Of a stretch of DNA of 11,843 nt, positions 6,518-11,843 are shown in pieces. Source of the DNA: Oscillospiraceae bacterium (GTDB lineage: Bacteria > Bacillota > Clostridia > Oscillospirales > Oscillospiraceae); assembly GCA_021205585.1 (NCBI GenBank), contig JAJPXI010000062.1, positions 1 to 11,843 on the forward strand, written 5' to 3'. A program made the translations under genes and the position numbers. A model generated the notes under the pieces. The model ran no database searches and had not been told where the DNA came from. It saw only the letters and a list, made by a program, of their open reading frames with translations. Every line of letters starts with the position of its first letter. The stretch's first letter is position 1.

Positions 6518-6844
6518 GTGATGCCCACCCAAAAAGATGAACAAACATCAAAAATGGGCTTCTACTTCTCCACCTTTTTTGGGGGCCGGGAGGTCATATC
6601 ATTAGCACATACATGCAAGGAACACGGTATCCGTCTGAGCGGCCCTCCGCTGGGCAGACGGAAGAATACCGTAACAGATGCCGCAGCGGAGAAACAAATT
6701 TACAAAGATGCGTGTGCCAAAACAGAAGCAGCATTGGACATCCTAGCCATGAATGCAGCCTACCGGCTGCGGCTATGGCTTATTCGCTTCCTTGTGCGGA
6801 TTCGTATCCTTGCGGTTTTTCAGCAGGCCCTAATTATCCGTTAA
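6518..6844 (+). pseudogene. Remnant of an IS5/IS1182-type transposase C-terminus
   Basis: From about 6600 the reading frame encodes HTCKEHGIRLSGPPLGRRK, which strongly resembles the C-terminal part of DDE transposases common in clostridial IS5/IS1182-group elements, and then YKDACAKTE. The segment that normally follows (a VERxFSLAKRK-like stretch with the last catalytic Glu) is missing. The frame jumps to ALDILAMN, reminiscent of the family's terminal helix, suggesting an internal deletion. A second frame at 6760-6833 reads GCGYGLFASLCGFVSLRFFSRP, which could be the original C-terminus after a frameshift. The N-terminal two thirds, including the first catalytic Asp residues, are absent. Residues encoded by 6518-6599 look unrelated. 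The product is not functional. Confidence 0.6.
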
Positions 6845-7436
6845 TCTTAACCCCTTTTGTGAAGACATTCTCTCCAATTTGCAGCTTTTTGGTCTCTGTA
6901 ACAATGTAAAGCCGTTGAGAAATAATAAAATCCTTTGTCACATTTACAAGTAGCTTCTTATCTGGGTATTCTACCAGATAGTAAGAACTCATGTCTTTCA
7001 GCTTATCGGCAAGGTCTACGGTTCCGGTAGGGGCATCCGTAAGAAGCCATACAGCATTATCTACAATCCTTTCCCCACGAGAAAGTATACGTTCTCTTAA
7101 TAAAACGGTAATTTCCGCATCAGGATATCTTGTTTTTATAACCTCATTTTCCTTTGTGGTCTTGAGTTTATTAAGGCCAGTCAGTTTTGGGTAATCATCC
7201 AAGTTAATTGGTTCTTTGATAATGTTAAGGTCAATCTCCGCCTCACCGTCCAGCAGATAGTCGATGCTCACATCCAGCAGAGTACTAATAGCTCGTAAAT
7301 TTTCCACATCAGGCATCCCCTTTCCAGTTTCCCACTTAGCAATCGCAGCTCTTGAAACACATAGTTTCTCAGCCATATCCTCCTGCGTCAGGCCTTGTTT
7401 TTTTCTTGCCTCTTTCAGTTTGCCTTCAAATTTCAT
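6834..7436 (-). CDS. XRE-family helix-turn-helix transcriptional regulator
   Basis: The 200-aa protein is probably a DNA-binding repressor or activator. The N-terminal helix-turn-helix (about residues 5-60) is classic: LKEARKKQGLTQEDMAEKL, CVSRAAIAKWETGKG and LLDVSIDYLL. The remaining 130 residues (with SSYYLVEYPDKKLLVNVTKDFI at 144-165) are a soluble domain I recall from other gut-Firmicutes XRE proteins but cannot name; it may bind a ligand or form dimers. ATG at 7436 is chosen because AGGAG lies 10 nt upstream and the domain begins at once; the ATG at 7472 has no such site. Its stop codon directly abuts the last stop of the transposase relic (6833/6834). Base composition is visibly lower in GC than the neighbours on either side, which points to a separate origin. 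Its target is unknown. Confidence 0.9.
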   Translation of the reverse strand: MKFEGKLKEARKKQGLTQEDMAEKLCVSRAAIAKWETGKGMPDVENLRAISTLLDVSIDYLLDGEAEIDLNIIKEPINLDDYPKLTGLNKLKTTKENEVIKTRYPDAEITVLLRERILSRGERIVDNAVWLLTDAPTGTVDLADKLKDMSSYYLVEYPDKKLLVNVTKDFIISQRLYIVTETKKLQIGENVFTKGVKING

Positions 7437-7478
7437 AATAATATCGCTCCTTTTTTTGACGTTAAAGAACATAACTGC

Positions 7479-7507
7479 TTATGATCTTTACAATATCAGC
7501 ATAGCAA
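7479..7507 (-). promoter_or_regulatory. Possible promoter of the XRE regulator gene
   Basis: On the minus strand TTGCTA (7507-7502) and TCATAA (7484-7479) are separated by 17 bp, leaving a leader of about 36 nt to the ATG at 7436. Both hexamers are imperfect. Confidence 0.35.
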
Positions 7508-7515
7508 GTTGAAAC

Positions 7516-7563
7516 GTAACAGACAAGAGACGCCCATTTACATCTGTGTTACTCTGCGTAACA
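7516..7563. promoter_or_regulatory. Cluster of GTAACA half-sites upstream of the XRE gene
   Basis: GTAACA occurs at 7516-7521 and 7558-7563, and its complement TGTTAC at 7547-7552. The last two form a perfect palindrome with a 5-nt spacer, TGTTAC-TCTGC-GTAACA. The cluster lies just upstream of the possible XRE promoter, so it could be that regulator's operator. Confidence 0.35.
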
Positions 7564-7619
7564 ATGCTATTTTTAGCAGTTTGATATCTTTCTCATTTCA
7601 TATATTCGCCAGGTCCTCA

Positions 7620-7663
7620 AAAGTAAACGCAACATATCAAATGCCGGGTGTTGCGTTTACTTT
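7620..7663. repeat. Perfect 15-bp inverted repeat with 14-nt loop
   Basis: AAAGTAAACGCAACA at 7620-7634 is perfectly complementary to TGTTGCGTTTACTTT at 7649-7663. There is no coding gene around it. Neither side carries a proper run of Ts, so it is not a standard terminator, although the minus-strand copy ends in ACTTTTG. It could be a large operator, a recombination site or an element end. Confidence 0.7.
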
Positions 7664-7708
7664 GGAAATTAAGGGCCAAGAAAAGACTTGACCCGATGCA
7701 AAAAACGC

Positions 7709-7874
7709 TAAGGAAACGCTGATTAAATGCGCCTGCGGCGTCTGGCAGAATCTTTCGGCCCAGGAATGCGTTGCAAAAGCTTGACATACATCAAGTATGC
7801 CTGCGCTTTTGCGCCTTTTCCTGAACCAAAATCTTCTGCCACCCGCTCTTGCCGATTTAATCAGCGCTTCCCTA
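7709..7874. mobile_element. MITE-like 166-nt hairpin element
   Basis: The left end TAAGGAAACGCTGATTAAAT and the complement of the right end, TAGGGAAGCGCTGATTAAAT, match at 18 of 20 positions. The complementarity continues inwards through a CTGGCAGAA-like segment and GCAAAAGC/GCTTTTGC (7773-7780 / 7805-7812) to an apex CATAC-ATCAA-GTATG at 7785-7799. The whole element is thus one imperfect palindrome centred near 7792. No transposase is encoded. I recall the same element in multiple copies in Oscillospiraceae genomes, often mistaken for short genes; this cannot be verified here. No clear target-site duplication is visible. A degraded half copy is present at 34-105. Confidence 0.75.
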
Positions 7875-7893
7875 ATGACTGATTTGAAAATTT

Positions 7894-7908
7894 GTGATAC
7901 AATATCAC
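7894..7908. promoter_or_regulatory. Palindromic operator-like site overlapping a -10 sequence
   Basis: GTGATA-CAA-TATCAC is a perfect 6-bp palindrome with a 3-nt centre. It contains TACAAT, a plausible plus-strand -10, just before an ATG at 7910 that is in frame with the flavodoxin fragment but is followed by TGA at 7931. No -35 is convincing. It may be the old control region of the flavodoxin-family gene. Confidence 0.35.
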
Positions 7909-7933
7909 CATGCACACCGATTCTGTCTGCTGA

Positions 7934-8392
7934 CTCGATACGCAGAAGACCGGGCGGTGCGCGTTTGAGGACTGCGTGAACGAGTTTACGGAAAAGGCCC
8001 GGAGCGCGGACGGCTTTGTGTTTGGCTCCCCGGTCTATTTCGCCCACCCCAGCGGGCGGCTGCTGACCTTTATGGACCGGGTCTTTTACTCCGCCCGGGG
8101 CGTTTTCGACTTCAAGCCCGCCGCGGCAATCCTCTCCGCCCGCCGGGTGGGCACCACCGCCTCCCTGGACGTGATTAACAAATATTTCACCGTCCGCTCC
8201 ATGCCGGTGGTATCCTCCACCTACTGGAACCACGTCCACGGCTCCCAGCCGGAGCAGGTGATCCAAGATAAAGAGGGGCTGATGACCATGTACAACCTGG
8301 GCAAAAACATGGCCTGGCTGCTCAAATGCATCGCCCTGGGCCGGGAAAACGGCCTGCCCCACCCGGAAAACGAAAAGGTTTTGACCAATTTT
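7934..8392 (+). pseudogene. 5'-truncated flavodoxin-family NAD(P)H/FMN reductase-like gene
   Basis: The fragment (about 153 residues) starts right after a stop at 7931. It reads KTGRCAFEDCVNEFTEKA, then ADGFVFGSPVYFAHPSGRLLTFMDRVFY, which is the flavin-contacting core of flavodoxin-fold NAD(P)H-dependent FMN reductase or iron-sulfur flavoprotein relatives. It continues with PAAAILSARRVGTTASLDVINKYF, MPVVSSTYWNHVHG and a final ENEKVLTNF. The N-terminal strand with the phosphate-binding loop (about 55-60 residues) is missing. The usual stop after TNF is also lost: the frame runs on to 8773 across the opposite-strand ABC gene with no further similarity. A GTG at 7976 could start an open frame but lacks a ribosome binding site. 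The gene is GC-rich like the DNA to its right, so it was probably cut by the insertion on its left. Confidence 0.75.
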
Positions 8393-8395
8393 GCC

Positions 8396-8428
8396 GCTGC
8401 CCCCGCCGAAAAAGCGGGGCTTTGCAGC
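8396..8428. terminator. GC-rich hairpin between convergent flavodoxin remnant and ABC operon
   Basis: CCCCGC (8401-8406) pairs with GCGGGG (8414-8419) around CGAAAAA. An outer stem GCTGC/GCAGC encloses it, with CTTT bulged out. It lies between the end of the plus-strand remnant and the minus-strand ABC stop at 8456, so it could stop transcription from either side, but the T tail is short. Confidence 0.45.
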
Positions 8429-8455
8429 CATCCAGAATGCGTCCGCGCGCCCGGC

Positions 8456-10348
8456 TCAGGTTTTCTGCCCGGCAAACTGGGTCATGTAGAGGGCGTAGTA
8501 GTAGCCCTTTTTGGCCAGCAGCTCTTCATGGGTGCCGGTTTCCACCACCCGGCCCCGGTCCAGCGCCACGATGACGTCCGCGTCCCGGATGGTGGACAGC
8601 CGGTGGGCAATCATCAGGCAGGTGCGGTTTTTCATCAACTGGGCCATGGCGTCCTGAATTTGCTTTTCCGTCTGGGTGTCCACGCAGGAGGTGGCCTCGT
8701 CCAGAATCAGAATCTTCGGGTCGGCCAGGATGGCCCTGGCGATGGCCAGCAGCTGCCGCTGGCCCTGGGATAGATTGGCCCCGGCGTGGGTCAGCATGGT
8801 CTGGTAGCCCTGGGGCAGCTTTTCAATAAACCCGGCGCAGTGGCTGACGCGGGCGGCCCGCTCCACGTCCTCCCGGGAGGCGTCGGGGGCGGCATATTTC
8901 AGGTTGCCCTCCACCGTGTCGGAAAACAGGACGGTGTCCTGGAGGACGACGGCCATCTGGCTGCGCAGCCCGGAGCGGTTCAGGTCATAAATGCTCCGGC
9001 CGTCGATGGTGATGTCCCCGGAATCCACGGGGTAAAAGCGGATCAGCAGGTTGACCACCGTGGTTTTCCCACTGCCCGTGGCCCCCACCAGGGCGATCTT
9101 CTGCCCCGGCCGGACGTCCAGGGAGAAATGCTCCAGCACCGGCCGGCCCGGCACATAGGAGAAGCTCACGTCCCGGAAGGAAACAGCGCCTTTCCCTTCC
9201 TCCAGGGCCAGCGTCCCCCGGTTGTCCTCCTCTGGCTGCTCCATCAGGGCAAACACCCGCTCGGCCCCGGCGGCGGCGGTCTGGATGGAGCCGAACAGCT
9301 GGGCCACCTCGTTGACCGGGCGGATGAACTGCCTGGCGTAGAGCAGGAAGGCGGAGATGACGCCGATGGTGATTATCCCCTTCAGGGCGAACCAGCCCCC
9401 AAACACCGCCACCACCACAAAGCCGATGTTGGAAATGCAGTCCAGCACGGGGCCGACGCCGTTGCTCAGGCTCTCAGCCCGGACGCTGACGGCGGTCAGC
9501 TGGTCGCTGCCCTCGTTGAATTCTCGGATAATCTGCGCTTGCTGCTGGCAGGCGGCCACCGACCGGTAGCCGGTAATCATCTCCTCGGCCAGCCCGTTCA
9601 GCTCCCCTGTCAGCCTGGCCCGTTTGCGGTACTCCCTGGCCATGATTTTGGACAGCTGTCTGGTGGAGAACACCGTTAAAAACACCGTAACCATGGTAAT
9701 CAGCGTCAGCTGCCAGCAGTAGGCCAGCATAATCAGCAGCGTCCCCGCGATGGTCAGCAGGCTGGAGAGCAGGGAACCCAGGCTCTGGGAGATGGTGGAG
9801 GACAGGTTTTCCACATCGTTGGTCATGCGGCTGATCAAATCCCCGTTGGAGTGGGTGTCCAGATAGGAGATGGGCAGGCGGATAATCTTCTGGAACAAAT
9901 CCCGCCGCAGCTGGCGGAGGATGCGCTGGCTGAGACTGGCGGACAGCCGGGCCTGGACAAAGGTACACACGGCCTGGACGGCGTAGGCCGCCAGCAGGAA
10001 GCCCAGCAGGGACAACAGTTCGCCCCAGTCGCTGTCCTTGATGGCGTCAATGGCTCCGCCCTGGAGGGAGGGGATCAGGATGGCCGCGCAGGTCATCAGC
10101 GTCACCACCGCCATCAGCAGGGCGAACAGCCTGCTGACGCCCTTAAAATAGGCGGCCAGGCGGCGCAGGGTCTTTTTCATGTCCGCCGGCTTTTCTGTGA
10201 TGCCGTGGTTGTCCCGGCGGGAGCCGCCGAAGTCCACCTGGGCCTGGGCGGTCTGCTGCACCCCGGCAGAGGTTCGCGCCCCGGCTTTGGTTTCGCTTTT
10301 GCGCTGGAACCCCTCCGGCAGGGGCCGCTCTTTTTCTTCACACCGCAA
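8456..10348 (-). CDS. Heterodimeric ABC exporter, catalytic-site subunit (BmrD/LmrD/TM288-like)
   Basis: The 630-aa half-transporter has a six-helix exporter domain (about residues 70-360) and a nucleotide-binding domain (385-625). Motifs are Walker A GATGSGKTT (422-430), Q-loop Gln470, signature LSQGQ (526-530, altered from LSGGQ), Walker B ILILDE with catalytic Glu551, and switch His582. The altered signature with intact Glu and His is the pattern of the second subunit of heterodimeric multidrug exporters. The start is TTG at 10348, overlapping the partner gene by 11 nt with GGGGG about 8 nt upstream. This start is kept because TEKPADMKKTLRRLAAYF (51-68) matches the conserved N-terminal part of the family; an internal ATG at 10180 would cut it. 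Substrate is unknown: drugs, lipids or peptides are all possible. Confidence 0.93.
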   Translation of the reverse strand: MRCEEKERPLPEGFQRKSETKAGARTSAGVQQTAQAQVDFGGSRRDNHGITEKPADMKKTLRRLAAYFKGVSRLFALLMAVVTLMTCAAILIPSLQGGAIDAIKDSDWGELLSLLGFLLAAYAVQAVCTFVQARLSASLSQRILRQLRRDLFQKIIRLPISYLDTHSNGDLISRMTNDVENLSSTISQSLGSLLSSLLTIAGTLLIMLAYCWQLTLITMVTVFLTVFSTRQLSKIMAREYRKRARLTGELNGLAEEMITGYRSVAACQQQAQIIREFNEGSDQLTAVSVRAESLSNGVGPVLDCISNIGFVVVAVFGGWFALKGIITIGVISAFLLYARQFIRPVNEVAQLFGSIQTAAAGAERVFALMEQPEEDNRGTLALEEGKGAVSFRDVSFSYVPGRPVLEHFSLDVRPGQKIALVGATGSGKTTVVNLLIRFYPVDSGDITIDGRSIYDLNRSGLRSQMAVVLQDTVLFSDTVEGNLKYAAPDASREDVERAARVSHCAGFIEKLPQGYQTMLTHAGANLSQGQRQLLAIARAILADPKILILDEATSCVDTQTEKQIQDAMAQLMKNRTCLMIAHRLSTIRDADVIVALDRGRVVETGTHEELLAKKGYYYALYMTQFAGQKT

Positions 10349-11843
10349 GGCCTGCGCCCCCTTTCAGCTGGGATTCGTAGATTTCCCGGTAGACCGGCGA
10401 GGTCTCCAGCAGCTGGACCTGGCTGCCCAGGGCGGCCACCCGCCCGTCCTGGAGCACCAGGATGCGGTCGGCGCTCTGGAGGGAGGCTACCCGCTGGGCC
10501 ACGATAATCTTGGTCAGATCCGGAAATTCCCGGTTCAGAGCCTTGTAAAAGGCGGCCTCGGTTTTCAGATCCAGGGCGCTGGTGGCGTCGTCCAGAATGA
10601 GCAGCCTGGCCCGGCGCACCAGGGCCCGGCTGAGCGCCACGCGCTGCTTCTGGCCGCCGGACAGGGAGTGACCGGCCTCGGTGACGGGGGTGTAATAGCC
10701 CTCCGAGGAACGGCAGATAAACTCGTCGGCCTGGGCAATCTCCGCCGCCGCCTTGATGTCCCAGGGCGTGGCGCCGGCCCGGCCCCAGCGGATGTTGGCC
10801 TCGATGGAGCGGGAGAACAGCCGGGCGTCCTGGAGGACGATGGAAATCCGCTTCCGCAGCTCGTCCAGGGGGTAGTCCCGCACGTCCATCCCGTCCAGGA
10901 ACACCTGGCCCCCGGTGGCGTCGTAAAACCGGGGAATCAGGTTGACCAGGGTGGACTTGCCGCTGCCCGTGGCCCCGATGACGCCCAGAGTTTCCCCCGG
11001 CTTCAGATGGAAGGACACGTCGCTGAGGGCCTCCCCGGCGCTGCCGGGGTAGGTGAAGCGGACATGGCGGAACTCCACCTCGCCCCTGGCCGGCCCCGGA
11101 ACGGCGGTTCCGTCCCGCAGGATCGGTTCGCTGTCCAGCACCTCCCGGATGCGCCGCCAGGAGGCCCCGGCGCGGGTCAGGGTCTGGGACAGGTTGCCCA
11201 GCACCGAGATGCCGGTGAGAATCAGCGCCAGATAGGAGATGGCCGCCATAATTTTTCCGGGCGTGACGGCCCCCGCCCGGGCCTCCAGTCCACCCACATA
11301 GATGACCGCCAGCACGCACAGGTTCAGCACGATGTTCATGCAGGGGGACAGGTAGGATAGCAGGTACTGCACCCGCAGGTTCGTCCGGCACAGCCCGTCG
11401 CTGGCCCGGTCGAACCGCTCCCCCTCGGCCTCCTCCCGGACGCTGGCCTTGATGACCCTGGCGCCGGCCACGTCCTCCTGCATCAGGCTGCTGATGCCGT
11501 CCAGCCGCCGCTGCACCTGGCCGAACAGAGGAGTGCCCCTGCGCAGGAAGAAGATGACGAAGAACAGCAGGAAAGGCAGGCCGCACAGGGCGATCAGGGC
11601 GAAAGAGGGGGACTGCCAGTAGAGCATATACACGCCGCCGATGAACATCATGGCGTAGCGCACCACCCCCCGAAAGGAGATTTTCACCGCGTCCTGCACC
11701 CGGCTGACGTCGTTGGACAGCCGGTTGACCAGGGAGCCGGTGGTGAAGGCGTCGGTCTGCTGAAAGGACAGGTTGACGATGCGGGAGAACATCTCCTTTC
11801 TCAGCCGGTTGCCGAAGTTCTGGGAGGCCAGGTTGCCAAACAG
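10338..11843 (-). CDS. Heterodimeric ABC exporter, degenerate-site subunit (BmrC/LmrC/TM287-like), partial
   Basis: This is an open frame of 501 residues whose 5' end lies beyond the right edge, so about the first two helices are missing. Visible parts, counted from the Met at 11792, are the exporter domain with FTTGSLVNRLSNDVSRVQ (16-33), Walker A GATGSGKST (273-281), Q-loop Gln321, canonical signature LSGGQ (377-381), Walker B LLILDD (397-402) with Asp402 in place of the catalytic Glu, and Gln433 in VAQRVAS where the switch His should be. Asp and Gln at these two positions mark the non-hydrolysing site of heterodimeric exporters, complementing the LSQGQ of the partner encoded downstream. 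The genes overlap by 11 nt, so the subunits should be made in equal amounts. Composition is strongly GC-rich, in contrast to the resistance locus on the left. Confidence 0.93.
   Translation of the reverse strand: MFGNLASQNFGNRLRKEMFSRIVNLSFQQTDAFTTGSLVNRLSNDVSRVQDAVKISFRGVVRYAMMFIGGVYMLYWQSPSFALIALCGLPFLLFFVIFFLRRGTPLFGQVQRRLDGISSLMQEDVAGARVIKASVREEAEGERFDRASDGLCRTNLRVQYLLSYLSPCMNIVLNLCVLAVIYVGGLEARAGAVTPGKIMAAISYLALILTGISVLGNLSQTLTRAGASWRRIREVLDSEPILRDGTAVPGPARGEVEFRHVRFTYPGSAGEALSDVSFHLKPGETLGVIGATGSGKSTLVNLIPRFYDATGGQVFLDGMDVRDYPLDELRKRISIVLQDARLFSRSIEANIRWGRAGATPWDIKAAAEIAQADEFICRSSEGYYTPVTEAGHSLSGGQKQRVALSRALVRRARLLILDDATSALDLKTEAAFYKALNREFPDLTKIIVAQRVASLQSADRILVLQDGRVAALGSQVQLLETSPVYREIYESQLKGGAGLAV

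Noticed and set aside
6524..6592. CCCAAAAA and TTTTTTGGG blocks suggesting a hairpin near the transposase relic
   Set aside because: Simple A and T tracts with GC ends; arms are far apart and the intervening sequence shows no further pairing.
7620..7663. Factor-independent terminator for the region downstream of the hairpin element
   Set aside because: Perfect stem, but no T tract on either side and no gene ending nearby on either strand.
34..7875. CRISPR array or satellite suggested by repeat copies
   Set aside because: Only two unlike copies 7.7 kb apart; no regularly spaced repeat-spacer units anywhere in the window.
7637..8431. 264-aa minus-strand frame across the hairpin element and flavodoxin remnant
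   Set aside because: It translates the palindromic element and the antisense of the flavodoxin fragment; such frames over this repeat are typical false genes.
10179..11360. Long plus-strand open frame (393 aa) opposite the ABC exporter, with others at 8786-9679 and 9851-10507
   Set aside because: They are low-complexity Gly/Pro/Gln/His-rich translations antisense to clear ABC genes in GC-rich DNA, with no family resemblance.
10177..11586. 469-aa minus-strand frame overlapping both ABC subunits
   Set aside because: It is a frame-shifted shadow of the ABC genes, rich in Arg, Gly and Pro, and the true frames carry all motifs.

Overview
The window looks like chromosomal DNA from a gut-type Clostridia bacterium. 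The GC-rich right-hand part and the hairpin repeat suggest the Flavonifractor/Pseudoflavonifractor side of Oscillospirales, but that is an inference from style, with no marker gene to confirm it. Shine-Dalgarno sites are of the AGGAGG type, genes are tightly packed, and GTG and TTG starts occur.

Layout. (1) Positions 1-105 hold the edge of an unknown region and a decayed copy of one end of a hairpin repeat. (2) Positions 241-6490 hold a compact antimicrobial-peptide sensing and efflux locus, all on the minus strand. In transcription order it contains: a promoter with three 11-bp direct repeats; an 83-aa protein with synuclein-like 11-residue repeats; ATPase-permease pair 2; ATPase-permease pair 1; a hairpin; a second promoter with the same direct repeats; an OmpR-type response regulator; an intramembrane-sensing type histidine kinase; and an uncharacterised two-helix membrane protein. 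The ATPases are of the LanF/BcrA type with an E-loop in place of the Q-loop. (3) Positions 6518-7436 hold a wrecked IS5/IS1182-type transposase and an XRE-family regulator of low GC. (4) Positions 7500-7910 are gene-free but full of palindromes, including a 166-nt imperfect hairpin element whose right end matches the repeat at the left edge. (5) From about 7934 the DNA becomes clearly GC-rich. It holds a 5'-truncated flavodoxin-family gene on the plus strand, then a minus-strand heterodimeric multidrug-type ABC exporter whose upstream subunit runs off the right edge.

How the parts probably work together: the kinase and regulator sense a membrane-active peptide (lantibiotic or bacitracin-like) and switch on both their own operon and the transporter operon through the shared repeats. 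The two ABC systems then expel the peptide or protect the membrane. The two small uncharacterised proteins (83 and 184 aa) are probably accessory parts. No peptide precursor or modification enzyme is present, so this is a stand-alone resistance locus rather than a biosynthetic cluster. The flanking repeat copies, transposase relic, truncated flavodoxin gene and GC step suggest the 7.7-kb block was acquired by transfer.
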